This document shows positions 9,148-17,344 of a stretch of 64,000 nt of DNA, piece after piece. This stretch comes from Streptomyces aureoverticillatus (GTDB lineage Bacteria; Actinomycetota; Actinomycetes; Streptomycetales; Streptomycetaceae), in contig NZ_BMSY01000001.1 in assembly GCF_014649395.1 (NCBI RefSeq), positions 558,001 through 622,000 on the forward strand. Reading direction: 5' to 3'. The translations under genes and the position numbers were made by a program. Numbering within the stretch: the first letter of the stretch is position 1; the number at the start of each line of letters is the position of its first letter. The notes beneath the pieces were generated by a model. That model did not search any database. It saw nothing but the letters and a program-made list of their open reading frames with translations, and was not told the DNA's origin.

Positions 9148-11583
9148 GTGGACGGCAACTGGCTGCCGGACGACCCGGACCCGTCCGCCGGGCCGCGCGC
9201 GGCGGCGGACCTGCCGCCGGAGCTGCGCGCGTTCATCCGGCCCGATGACACGAGCCCCGCGATCCTTGAGCTGTACGGCCCCTCGGACGCCGATACGTAC
9301 GCGCTGGCGGTTCGGTTGGCGCGGCTGGCCCGGGACGCGCCGGGGTCGCGGGCGCGCTTCCAGGTGTGCTGGGTGCCGGTCGGGGCGGCGGACGTGGTGC
9401 CGGACGTGGTCCTGTTGCGGGTGTTCGAACGGCTGTGGGCCGGTCTCCCGTCGCAGGCCGTGTACGACATGCTCCTGGCCGAACCCGGCGGCCTGACCGA
9501 GACATTGATCCGCGAGTGCCGCCTGGCCCCCACGGAGGGGCCCTTCCTGGTGGTCCTCGACGGGGAGGCCGACGTCGAGCTGCTGCGGGTCGCCGCGCGG
9601 CTCGTCGAAGGGACGCGGTGCCGGGTCCTCGCGATGTCCGGGGTGCGGCGCTCGGCTACGGGGGTGGCGCTGGCTGGGTACGAGGTGTCGGGAGGCGGGG
9701 GCGCGGTCGGCCCGGAGCTCAGCAAGCCCGCCACCCGGCTGATGCACCGCCTCGCGTCCTGGGCGGGCGACGAGGCCGACGCGGGTGTGGCGGCGGGACT
9801 GATGCCGCCACGGAGCCGGACCCTGGCGGCGTTCCGGGAGCTGCGTTTGCGTGGGCTGCTCCGGGAGACGCGGCCCGGCTGGTACCGGCTGCCCCCGTCC
9901 CACCGTCGGGCGCCCGCAACGACAGCCCTGGACCGAACCTTGCTGGCCGCCGCCCTCGACGGCTCGGCGGACCTCCAGGAGGGAGCCGACGCGTACGCCG
10001 ACCTGCTCGTACGGCTCCTGCGCTCCGGCAACCCCGACGGCGAGACCCTCCTCGACCGGATAGAACCCCAACTGCTCGGCCACCAGAGCGTGTTCCGGCT
10101 GCTGCGGATGAAGCAGTCGCTCTGGCAGCACACGGGCGGCTGGGAACCCCTGCGGACCGTCGCCGCGGTCGCGGTCCGCGAGATCGGCCGACCGCTGCCC
10201 GCCGCGGACGCCCTGGCAGCCATCGGCTCCCCGCACGCCACGCTCCACAAAGCCGTCGCGGAGCGCTGCGCGGGCCTGCTGCGCGAGGCCACGGCAACCC
10301 TCGACGGCATCCCCGACGAGACTTCCCCCAACGGCTGGGTCCTGCACACCCGCGCCGCCCTCCAGTGCGACATGGGCGTGCTCCGGGGAGCGGAGAAGCT
10401 GCTGCGCAGCGCCGTCGAGGCCCATCAGGTCCGCGGGGACACCCGGGGGGAGGCGTGGGCCATCCACCACTACGGGCGGCTGCGGCTGGCGCGCGGTGAC
10501 CTGGAGGAGGCGCAGAAGCGCCTGGAGGCCGCCCGGCACATGTTCATCGGCCTCGGCGACCGCCAGGGCCGCGCCTGGACCGAGACCGAACTCGGCCGGG
10601 TGCAGTTGCTGTACGGCAGCCATCCGGAGGCACTGCACGGGCTGCGCAAGGCGCTCGCGCTGCACCTGTCGAACGGGGACGCGCGGGGCAAGGGGTGGAC
10701 GTACCTGTATCTCACCCTGACCCACGAGGGATCGGGCGACCCCGAGCAGGCCGTCAGGATGGTCCGCATGGCGGAGCTGGTCCTGCGCGAGGTGCCCGAC
10801 CACCTGGGGGCGGCCTGGGCACAGCACTACCGCGCCCTCCTGCCGTTCGCGGACCGCGCCACCTCGCCGACCGCGACGGCCTGGCTCCACTCGGCCATGG
10901 ACCGCTTCAGCCGGGCGGGGTGCCTGCACGGCCTCGCCTGGAACACCCTGGAACTGGCCGACCTGTGGCGGCGGGAGGCGTGGAGCCCGGCGGCGGTCGC
11001 GGGCGGCCTCTACCTCGACGCGCAACGCCGGTTCGAGGACATCGGGGACCTGTGGGGACTGCGGTGGACCCACTCGCTCCGCGCACACCTCGCCGACCCC
11101 GCCGCCCGCGCGGAGCGGGCCCCCTTGACCGCCCGTCACCTCGTCACCGAACCGGGCGCGGAGTTCACCGGTGGCCCGCTGTTCCCCGGCACCCGCTCCC
11201 GCGTCCGCCTCACCCTCCACGACGACCGCTCCACCACCGGCACGGCCTCCCGCATCGCGCTGCGCATCACCCCCGGTCTCGACCACCCCTGGTCCGGGAC
11301 CACCGCCGACCTCCCCCGGCTCACCGCCCGGGCCACCCCCCTGACCGCCGCCGACGTCGAACCGGCCCACGCCGTCACCCTCACACCCTCGCCCCGCGAC
11401 CCCGACGGCGCCGAGTTCCTCTTCACCCCCCGCCGGGCGGGCCGCCACCGCCTCCTGTTCACCATCGAGCACGCCGCGACGGCGACCGTCCTCCAGCAGG
11501 TCGAGACGTACATCGACGTCATCGACGGCGAGGGCGGCACCCCGGACACCGCCCTCTCACCAGAAGCGCTGCGGAGGGCCTAG
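9148..11583 (+). CDS. Degenerate STAND-like TPR protein with C-terminal beta domain
   Basis: An 811-residue protein starting at GTG 9148, 50 bp after the STAND ATPase gene; a G-rich tract precedes the start. Residues 35-170 follow the pattern of a nucleotide-binding domain, but the P-loop position reads YGPSDADTYAL (43-53) without Lys, Ser or Thr in place. The Walker B position reads LVVLDGEAD (134-142). A winged-helix segment (FRELRLRGLLRETRPGWYRL, 229-248) follows. TPR-like helices occupy 390-650, sharing the RGEAW and RGKGW signatures of its neighbour. Residues 665-795 are beta-rich (FLFTPRRAGRHRLLFTI) and resemble an immunoglobulin-like or adaptor domain. It is probably a catalytically dead partner or sensor for the neighbouring ATPase and CHAT protein. 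The domain reading is by eye. Confidence 0.78.
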   Translation: MDGNWLPDDPDPSAGPRAAADLPPELRAFIRPDDTSPAILELYGPSDADTYALAVRLARLARDAPGSRARFQVCWVPVGAADVVPDVVLLRVFERLWAGLPSQAVYDMLLAEPGGLTETLIRECRLAPTEGPFLVVLDGEADVELLRVAARLVEGTRCRVLAMSGVRRSATGVALAGYEVSGGGGAVGPELSKPATRLMHRLASWAGDEADAGVAAGLMPPRSRTLAAFRELRLRGLLRETRPGWYRLPPSHRRAPATTALDRTLLAAALDGSADLQEGADAYADLLVRLLRSGNPDGETLLDRIEPQLLGHQSVFRLLRMKQSLWQHTGGWEPLRTVAAVAVREIGRPLPAADALAAIGSPHATLHKAVAERCAGLLREATATLDGIPDETSPNGWVLHTRAALQCDMGVLRGAEKLLRSAVEAHQVRGDTRGEAWAIHHYGRLRLARGDLEEAQKRLEAARHMFIGLGDRQGRAWTETELGRVQLLYGSHPEALHGLRKALALHLSNGDARGKGWTYLYLTLTHEGSGDPEQAVRMVRMAELVLREVPDHLGAAWAQHYRALLPFADRATSPTATAWLHSAMDRFSRAGCLHGLAWNTLELADLWRREAWSPAAVAGGLYLDAQRRFEDIGDLWGLRWTHSLRAHLADPAARAERAPLTARHLVTEPGAEFTGGPLFPGTRSRVRLTLHDDRSTTGTASRIALRITPGLDHPWSGTTADLPRLTARATPLTAADVEPAHAVTLTPSPRDPDGAEFLFTPRRAGRHRLLFTIEHAATATVLQQVETYIDVIDGEGGTPDTALSPEALRRA

Positions 11584-11588
11584 GACAC

Positions 11589-12887
11589 ATGGCCCACGAG
11601 CTCCCCACCCACATCACCCACGACCCCAGCCTCGGCTTCACCCGGCTCCCCCGGCGCGTGATCCGCCATCCCGACCTGGTCGTCGGCCTCGACGCGCGCC
11701 GGGAGGACGAGAACGTGCGGGCGCGGATGTACGGCCCCGCCGTGCCGTCGCTCAGCGGCTCCGAGCACACCGTCACCCTCAACGTCCGCCCCCGCGAGGT
11801 ACGTTCGGTCGCCGCGCGGCTGCGGCAGGTGTGGAAGGACGAGTTCGTGGCCCTCCAGCCGCTGGACGCGGCGGGCAGGCCGCGCCCCGGCCGCACCCCG
11901 CTCCCGTACGCGAGCCTCGTCGACCTCAGCGCCGAGCCCGAGGCCGAGCTCCGCGCGGCGCTTGCCCGACTCACCCTCAACGGCGCCCAGTTGCTCTTCG
12001 ACGTACTCCTCGGCGGCGAGACCGAGGAACTCAAGCTCTTCCGCGGCTTCCTCACGGACGTACTGAGCCAGGACCGGCCCCTGCGCGTCCGCTTCCACTC
12101 CGACCTGTTCCTGCCCTGGCCGATGCTGTGCCTGCCGGCCGCCCCGGACGAGCCGGCCGAGGGGAGCCTGGACGCGGTGTTCGCGCGCTTCCTCGGCTAC
12201 CGCCACCAGGTGGAACACACCGGCGGCGACGCCTACGCCCGCCTCGCCGACGACCGCGATCCCCCGCCCCGCGGGGCCCCGGTGGTCAGCCTCAACCACG
12301 ACACCGGGGTGGACGCGGAGGGCCGGACCAGGGCCGCGGAGGTCGCCACCGCGCTCGCCGACGGCAACGCGTTCGTGGAGCGCACCACCCGCGCCGAACT
12401 GGAGCACGCCCTGAGCGACCGCCTCCTCGACGAGCAGCTCATGTACTTCTGGTGCCACGGCCACTTCGCCTGCAACGGCGACGAACCCCCGTACCTCGTC
12501 CTGAAGTTGACCGACCAGCAGGCCATCGACGCGTACACGCTGCGCGCCCACCGCCCGCCCCCGCACTCCTGCGTGCCGTTCCGGCCCTTCGTGCTGCTGA
12601 ACGCCTGCTACGCGGGCCTCCCGGGCAACGCCGACCTGGCCTACCTCGGCCGGGCCCTCTTCGACGCGGGCGCCTGCGGGATCCTCGGGCCACAGATCGA
12701 GATGCCGCAGCGCTTCGCCGCCGAGTACGCGCTCGCCTTCGTCACCCGCTACCTGGCGGGGCGGCGGACGGCGGGCGACATCGCCCACGGCCTCGCGCGA
12801 CACTTCGCGGGCACCTGCCGCAACCCCCTCGGCTTCGCGTACGCCCTGCACAGCGGCATGGACAGCCGTCTGGAGCGCACCGCGTGA
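11589..12887 (+). CDS. CHAT-domain (caspase-like) protease
   Basis: A 432-residue protein starting at ATG 11589, 5 bp after the previous stop. The C-terminal half (about 195-425) is a CHAT domain. The catalytic His lies in YFWCHGHF (His290 or His292) and the nucleophile is Cys340 in FVLLNACYAG, followed by the usual GILGPQ strand. The N-terminal half (1-190) has no recognised fold but includes strands and a VRFHSDLFLPWPMLCLP segment that often precedes CHAT cores. CHAT proteases are caspase/separase relatives, used for example in TPR-CHAT CRISPR effectors and gasdermin-activating systems. Here it lies downstream of STAND-TPR proteins and overlaps a serine hydrolase gene by 4 bases (GTGA), so it may be a triggered protease acting on the hydrolase or another local target. 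Confidence 0.9.
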   Translation: MAHELPTHITHDPSLGFTRLPRRVIRHPDLVVGLDARREDENVRARMYGPAVPSLSGSEHTVTLNVRPREVRSVAARLRQVWKDEFVALQPLDAAGRPRPGRTPLPYASLVDLSAEPEAELRAALARLTLNGAQLLFDVLLGGETEELKLFRGFLTDVLSQDRPLRVRFHSDLFLPWPMLCLPAAPDEPAEGSLDAVFARFLGYRHQVEHTGGDAYARLADDRDPPPRGAPVVSLNHDTGVDAEGRTRAAEVATALADGNAFVERTTRAELEHALSDRLLDEQLMYFWCHGHFACNGDEPPYLVLKLTDQQAIDAYTLRAHRPPPHSCVPFRPFVLLNACYAGLPGNADLAYLGRALFDAGACGILGPQIEMPQRFAAEYALAFVTRYLAGRRTAGDIAHGLARHFAGTCRNPLGFAYALHSGMDSRLERTA

Positions 12888-13918
12888 CGCCCGCGGGCGG
12901 GTTCGAAGGTGAGCTCAGGGGTGCGCCCGCCGTCGTCGACCTCGACGAGGGCGGGTGGCCGCTGCGGCCCACCCGGTCCGGGCCGCGCCCCGTGCCCGCG
13001 CCGGGGCTCCTCGACCACTTCGCCGCGCGGCTCACCCCGCCGCCGTGGGCGACGGACATCGTCGTGTACGTGCACGGGTGGCAGACGTCGCGGACGTCGT
13101 CCCGCCAGGCCATGGGTGAGCTACTGGGGCTTGTGGAGCGGCAGTTCGCGGGGCGGCGGGAGCTGTATCCGCGGCTCGGCGGGGGCTTCGCCCCCTGGCC
13201 GGTGCTCGTCCGCTGGCCGTCCCGCTCGCTGCCCTCGCTCGGCGGGTACCGCCGCATCCGCGACCGCGCCCACGCCATGGGCACCCACGGGCACGCCGCC
13301 CGCGTCATCGCGCAGCTCCTCGGCTATCTGGACGCCCACCGGGCCGACCCGCGCGCCGCGCCCGTCCTGGCCAACCGCGGCGGGCAGTACCTGCACCTCG
13401 TGGGGCACTCGTTCGGCTGTCGGTTCCTGTGCGAGGCGGTGCAGTGGGCCGCCTCGCCGCCGGGCGGGACGCTGAGGGCGGGCGGGACGCTCGGGTGGAG
13501 CACGCCCGCGCCGCCGGGGCGGCCGTTCACCGTCGACTCGATGCTGCTGTTGCAGATGGCGGCGCCGCGCGACGCCTTCGCGGAGACGTTCACCGCGCTC
13601 GCGGGTGCGCCGCTGCGCGGCCCCGTCGTGGCGACGTACTCACAACACGACCGCGCGACCGGCTTCTGGCATCTGCGGGCCGAGCGGCGGGCGGGCGTCG
13701 GACACGCGGGGATCGGTACGGCGCCCGCGCCCGTGTCGGCGATCCGGATGCGGGACCCCGGCGAGCCGTACCCGCACGACGCCCTCGACCACCGCTTCGT
13801 CAGCGTCGACGCGGGCGCCGTCTTCGTCCGCGGCCACGGCCCCGCGGGCGCCCACTCCGACCACCTGCGCCCGGAGTCGGCACACCTACTGCTGTCACTG
13901 GCAGACCACTCACGGTGA
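12884..13918 (+). CDS. Alpha/beta serine hydrolase, lipase/esterase-like, coupled to CHAT gene
   Basis: A 344-residue protein whose GTG start overlaps the CHAT stop in a GTGA junction, implying translational coupling. It has an alpha/beta-hydrolase core: oxyanion-type strand VVYVHGWQT (His64-Gly65), nucleophile elbow LVGHSFGCRF with Ser176, a likely acid at Asp256 (SQHD) and a likely catalytic His in the C-terminal HSDHLRPESAH segment (324-334). There is no signal peptide or membrane segment, so the enzyme is cytoplasmic. The family contains lipases, esterases and thioesterases; the substrate cannot be told. As the last gene of the STAND/CHAT operon it may be a toxic effector, for example attacking lipids. 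That is inference only. Confidence 0.85.
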   Translation: MTPAGGFEGELRGAPAVVDLDEGGWPLRPTRSGPRPVPAPGLLDHFAARLTPPPWATDIVVYVHGWQTSRTSSRQAMGELLGLVERQFAGRRELYPRLGGGFAPWPVLVRWPSRSLPSLGGYRRIRDRAHAMGTHGHAARVIAQLLGYLDAHRADPRAAPVLANRGGQYLHLVGHSFGCRFLCEAVQWAASPPGGTLRAGGTLGWSTPAPPGRPFTVDSMLLLQMAAPRDAFAETFTALAGAPLRGPVVATYSQHDRATGFWHLRAERRAGVGHAGIGTAPAPVSAIRMRDPGEPYPHDALDHRFVSVDAGAVFVRGHGPAGAHSDHLRPESAHLLLSLADHSR

Positions 13919-13922
13919 CCAC

Positions 13923-13992
13923 TTCAGCCCGTCCGGCGTTTGAGGACGAGGCCGTCCAGGCCGATACGGGGGTCCGGGGGCGGAGCCCCCGA
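13923..13992 (+). repeat. Dispersed intergenic repeat family A, copy 2
   Basis: The same core as at 2243 (CAGCCCGTCCGGCGTTTGAG), ending GGGGGCGGAGCCCCCG, which can fold back. It starts 5 bp after the hydrolase stop and lies between two convergent genes. Confidence 0.9.
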
Positions 13993-14041
13993 GAGGGGGG
14001 CGCGCCGACCATGGCTGCCCAGGGCGCCCCCGCCAGAACCC

Positions 14042-14374
14042 TCAGGCTCCCTTGGAACCCTTGTCGCCCGACGCACCCGACGCACCCGCCGCACCGGAGG
14101 CGCGAGCCGCGCCTGAGGCCGCGGGCTCGGCGCCCTCAGGGGCACCCGAGGAGCCGGAGGAGTCCGGGGAGTCCGAGGAGTCCGGGGACTCCTTGAAGTC
14201 CACCTTCCCCATGTGCCGGTTCATGGACTTCATCAGTCGCCACACCGCGAGCGCCATCACCGCGAACACGATGAACCCCAGAACACCGGGGGTCACCTTG
14301 TTCTCGTCCACCTCCTTGGCGAGGGGGACGAGGTGCGTCATTGCCAGGCTTGCGCTTCCGCTCATGTCAGGCAT
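14042..14374 (-). CDS. Small one-pass membrane protein downstream of mca
   Basis: About 110 residues. One membrane span (VLGFIVFAVMALAVWRLM) is followed by the basic segment KSMNRHMGKVDF and a long Ser/Pro/Gly/Ala tail of low complexity. The start is unsure: ATG 14374 overlaps the mca stop by 8 bases, ATG 14365 follows it, and ATG 14341 is also possible; none has a strong ribosome site. The tight junction suggests an mca operon. I recall that similar short membrane proteins accompany mca in other actinobacteria; their role is unknown. Confidence 0.78.
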   Translation of the reverse strand: MPDMSGSASLAMTHLVPLAKEVDENKVTPGVLGFIVFAVMALAVWRLMKSMNRHMGKVDFKESPDSSDSPDSSGSSGAPEGAEPAASGAARASGAAGASGASGDKGSKGA

Positions 14375-15248
14375 TGTCGCGGATGCCCGCGAAGAGGTCG
14401 TCCTCGGGGAGGGAGGTATCGACGAGGGACTTCGCCAGCTCGTACTCCTCCGTGGGCCAGACCTCCTTCTGGATCTCCATCGGGACCCGGAACCAGCCGC
14501 CGTCGGGGTCGATCTGCGTGGCGTGCGCGATCAGGGCCTTGTCGCGGATCTCGTAGAAGTCGGCGCACGGCACGTGGGTCGTGAGCGTGCGCTCCACGCG
14601 CTCGAACTCGTCCCAGCGCTTGAGCCACTCCCCGTACGGCGACTCCAGGCCGCGGTCCAGCATGGCCTGGTGCAGCGCCTCGGTGCGGGGGCGGTTGAAG
14701 CCCTGGTTGTAGTAGAGCTTCTGCGGCTGGTAGACCGGGCCGAACTCGCTCTCCGGGTACTTCTCCGCGTCCGCCGCGCCGTCGAAGGCCACCATCGAGA
14801 TCTTGTGGGTCATGATGTGGTCGGGGTGCGGATAGCCCCCGTTCTCGTCGTACGTCGTGATCACCTGCGGGCGGAACGCGCGGATCTGCCGCACCAGCTC
14901 ACCGGCCGCCTTGTCGACGTCCTCCAGCGCGAAGCAGCCCTCGGGCAGCGGGGGCAGCGGGTCGCCCTCGGGCAGGCCCGAGTCGACGAAGCCCAGCCAC
15001 TCCTGCTTGACGCCGAGAATCTCACGCGCCTCGTCCATCTCCTTCTTGCGCACCTCGTGGATGTGCTCCTGGATGTAGGTGTCGCCCTGGAGCTTGGGGT
15101 TGAGGATGTCGCCGCGCTCCCCGCCCGTGCAGGTCACGACGAGCACGTCCACCCCCTCGGACACGTACTTGGCCATGGTGGCCGCGCCCTTGCTCGACTC
15201 GTCGTCGGGGTGGGCGTGAACGGCCATCAGTCGAAGCTGCTCAGTCAA
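14367..15248 (-). CDS. mca: Mycothiol S-conjugate amidase
   Basis: A 293-residue cytosolic zinc amidase. It cleaves mycothiol conjugates of toxins and drugs into a mercapturic acid, which is exported, and GlcN-inositol, which is recycled to mycothiol. The zinc motif AHPDDE is at residues 12-17 and the third-ligand region GGYPHPDHIMTH is present; both are hallmarks of the Mca/MshB/LmbE family. Residue length and the C-terminal LPEDDLFAGIR segment fit Mca rather than MshB. The start is TTG 15248, with GAGGA 7 bases upstream. It is divergent from a DUF4307 gene and followed by an overlapping small membrane protein gene. Confidence 0.96.
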   Translation of the reverse strand: MTEQLRLMAVHAHPDDESSKGAATMAKYVSEGVDVLVVTCTGGERGDILNPKLQGDTYIQEHIHEVRKKEMDEAREILGVKQEWLGFVDSGLPEGDPLPPLPEGCFALEDVDKAAGELVRQIRAFRPQVITTYDENGGYPHPDHIMTHKISMVAFDGAADAEKYPESEFGPVYQPQKLYYNQGFNRPRTEALHQAMLDRGLESPYGEWLKRWDEFERVERTLTTHVPCADFYEIRDKALIAHATQIDPDGGWFRVPMEIQKEVWPTEEYELAKSLVDTSLPEDDLFAGIRDNA

Positions 15249-15321
15249 GACTCGATCCTCAGGTGTCCGGCGCCGGTGTGTGCTGCGGCGCCCTCGGTCA
15301 TCCGGCGTTGTGCGGGGCTTC

Positions 15322-15327
15322 TATAGT
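15322..15327 (+). promoter_or_regulatory. Possible -10 element (TATAGT) for the DUF4307 gene
   Basis: TATAGT is a good -10 match in an otherwise GC-rich mca/DUF4307 divergent gap, about 108 bp before the DUF4307 start. No convincing TTGACN is found at 17-18 bp, so this is only a candidate. Confidence 0.3.
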
Positions 15328-15434
15328 GACGGAACCGGGGGGCGGAAAATTCCGGCGGACCGTACTGTCCCGCGATCGACTCGCGGCTTGCTCGGCCGCC
15401 GGAGCCGGCATCCCTGTCCATCTGGAGGACGATC

Positions 15435-15860
15435 ATGACCGCGGTGAGCGGCGGCGACAGCGGCGTGGCGCCCCTGCGGGCCCCCGAGGGCCGCTACGGC
15501 CGGTCGGCGGACGAGCGCGCCGACCGCAAGCTCAAGATCGTGGGCGCCGTCCTCGGTGTGCTGCTGCTCGGGATCGTCGGCTGGTTCGGCTACGACTCCA
15601 TCGCCGGGGCCAAGATCAGCGGTGAGATCATCAAGCGCGACGTGGTCTCGGACAAGGCCGTCGAGGTGCACCTGGAGGTGCGCAAGGACGCGGACGCGAA
15701 CGGCTACTGCACGCTCCGCTCGCAGGCCGAGGACGGCTCCGAGGTGGGCCGCGCGGACTTCCGCTTCGACGAGGACAAGGGACGCGTCGACAAGGTCGTC
15801 ACGCTGCGCACGACCGAGCGCGCCACCAGCGCGGAGCTCGTGGGCTGCCACGAGGACTGA
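15435..15860 (+). CDS. DUF4307 membrane protein
   Basis: A 141-residue protein with GGAGG 8 bases before ATG 15435. A short cytoplasmic N-terminus ends in a basic stretch (ADERADRKLK). One membrane span follows (IVGAVLGVLLLGIVGWFGY), then an extracytoplasmic domain of about 90 residues with two cysteines (GYCTL and VGCHED) that may pair. The order and divergent position beside mca match what I know of DUF4307 genes in actinobacteria. The function is unknown; a link to envelope or thiol homeostasis is only suggested by its neighbour. Confidence 0.88.
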   Translation: MTAVSGGDSGVAPLRAPEGRYGRSADERADRKLKIVGAVLGVLLLGIVGWFGYDSIAGAKISGEIIKRDVVSDKAVEVHLEVRKDADANGYCTLRSQAEDGSEVGRADFRFDEDKGRVDKVVTLRTTERATSAELVGCHED

Positions 15861-15894
15861 GCGCCGCCACCTCGTGGGCCGCCACGAACACTGA
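15837..15894 (+). repeat. Tandem duplication of the 3' end of the DUF4307 gene
   Basis: The last 24 bases of the gene including TGA (15837-15860) recur 34 bp later (15871-15894) with three mismatches. Three short CTGACGGC-type units follow at about 15891-15914. Confidence 0.7.
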
Positions 15895-16091
15895 CGGCCT
15901 GACGGCCTGACGTCGTGCGCGCCGCCCACGCCCGGCGCACCCGCGCTCACCTGCGCTAACGCCTTTCTGATGACATACGTCCTCCCCCTTCGGCACCGGA
16001 ATTGTTAGGCTCGTGGTTTCGCCCACCCGTGAGGGAACATCCTTCTGGGTAGGGCGATGCTTTGTATTCCCAGTACCTACGAGGAGCACCT

Positions 16092-16589
16092 GTGACCCAG
16101 ACCAGCGACAACGTCACCTGGCTGACCCAGGAGGCGTACGACAAGCTCAAGGAAGAGCTTGAGTACCTGTCTGGTCCCGCGCGCACCGAGATCGCAGCCA
16201 AGATCGCGGCGGCGCGCGAGGAGGGCGACCTGCGCGAGAACGGCGGGTACCACGCGGCCAAGGAGGAGCAGGGCAAGCAGGAGCTCCGTGTCCGCCAGCT
16301 GACCCAGCTCCTGGAGCATGCGAAGGTCGGTGAGGCTCCCGCCGCGGACGGCGTGGTCGCCCCTGGCATGGTCGTCACCATCGCCTTCGACGGCGACCCG
16401 GACGACACGGTGACCTTCCTGCTCGCCTCCCGGGAGTACGCCAGCGACGACATCGAGACGTACTCGCCGCAGTCCCCGCTCGGCAGCGGCGTCAACGGCA
16501 AGAAGATCGGCGAGAACGCGGAGTACGAGCTGCCGAACGGCAAGCTGGCCTCCGTCAAGATCCTCGAGGCCAAGCCGTACCAGGGCTGA
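16092..16589 (+). CDS. greA: Transcription elongation factor GreA
   Basis: A 165-residue protein. GTG 16092 is chosen since GAGGAG lies 6 bases upstream; the open frame extends a little further without a site. The N-terminal coiled-coil domain carries the acidic tip (REEGDLRENGGYHAAKEEQ) that enters the RNA polymerase secondary channel and stimulates cleavage of backtracked transcripts. The C-terminal FKBP-like domain includes SPLGSGVNGKKIGE. It appears monocistronic, closing at a perfect hairpin 18 bp after the stop. Confidence 0.96.
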   Translation: MTQTSDNVTWLTQEAYDKLKEELEYLSGPARTEIAAKIAAAREEGDLRENGGYHAAKEEQGKQELRVRQLTQLLEHAKVGEAPAADGVVAPGMVVTIAFDGDPDDTVTFLLASREYASDDIETYSPQSPLGSGVNGKKIGENAEYELPNGKLASVKILEAKPYQG

Positions 16590-16607
16590 GTCCGCCCAGG
16601 CCACGCG

Positions 16608-16641
16608 GAGACCCCCCGGCGCCGTCGCGCCGGGGGGTCTC
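16608..16641. terminator. Perfect hairpin terminator between greA and the secreted-protein gene
   Basis: A 15-bp perfect stem (GAGACCCCCCGGCGC at 16608-16622, complement at 16627-16641) with a 4-base loop. The convergent genes on either side end 18 and 29 bp away, so it could serve both strands. Confidence 0.9.
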
Positions 16642-16670
16642 GTACGTAAAGGGCGACGGGCGCGCCGTCG

Positions 16671-17051
16671 TCAGCGGCACTCGAGGTAGATGCCGCCGGA
16701 CTGCTTCACGTCCACCTTGTTGTTGGTCCTGGTGCCCGACAGGAAGGTCTTGAACGCGCCGCGGGTGGGGCACTTCACGGACGTGTTGATGCTCCCCAGC
16801 GAGCTGGGCGACACGTTCTGGCACTTGTTGGTGAGCTGCACCCAGCCCGACAGCGTCTGGCCGAGCAGCGAGACGCAGACCTTCTTGTAGCCCTCGTAGA
16901 ACCCGTTGCCCCAGACCTTGCCGTTCTGGACCTTCGGGGTGTACGCGACCAGCTCGAGCTCCTGGGCCGCCGCCGACGACTGCGGCACCGCGGCCACCAG
17001 CATCCCCGTCGCCAGCACCGCGGCGGCCGCACCCATTCGCACCTTGGACAT
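16671..17051 (-). CDS. Small secreted protein with four cysteines
   Basis: A 126-residue protein with ATG 17051 preceded by GAGGGGAAG. A Sec signal peptide (MSKVRMGAAAAVLATGMLVAA, AxA cleavage near SSAAAQ) is followed by a mature domain of about 95 residues. It has four cysteines (KVCVS, NKCQN, VKCPT and the terminal LECR), likely two disulfides, and a beta-rich pattern. I do not recognise a family. Convergent with greA and sharing its terminator hairpin. Confidence 0.85.
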   Translation of the reverse strand: MSKVRMGAAAAVLATGMLVAAVPQSSAAAQELELVAYTPKVQNGKVWGNGFYEGYKKVCVSLLGQTLSGWVQLTNKCQNVSPSSLGSINTSVKCPTRGAFKTFLSGTRTNNKVDVKQSGGIYLECR

Positions 17052-17344
17052 GGTCTTCCCCTCGTTTCGGCTGTACCTCGGTCGGCCGGATCCGGCCGGG
17101 GCGCACTGCCCGCCGGCCGTTCTCGACGCCTGTAGCTTCCAGCCCCACGCGCCCCGGGAGTACCCCCCGCCCAGGGGGTCTTTCACGCCACACCGAGCGC
17201 ACTATTCATGTCCATGCCACTCAGAATTCACCTTCCGCGTCGCACCATCGTGGGCGTACGCGGCCTGATCACGTAGTCACTGCCGTGATGGACCACGGCC
17301 GCGCACGCTCACCACGGGGAAGCAGTGAGTCACGGGGGACAACT

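Noticed and set aside
5819..13918. The STAND/CHAT operon as part of a prophage or integrated element
   Set aside because: No integrase, transposase, tRNA target, terminal repeats or change in composition is seen, and the flanks are ordinary chromosomal genes. Transfer is possible but not shown.
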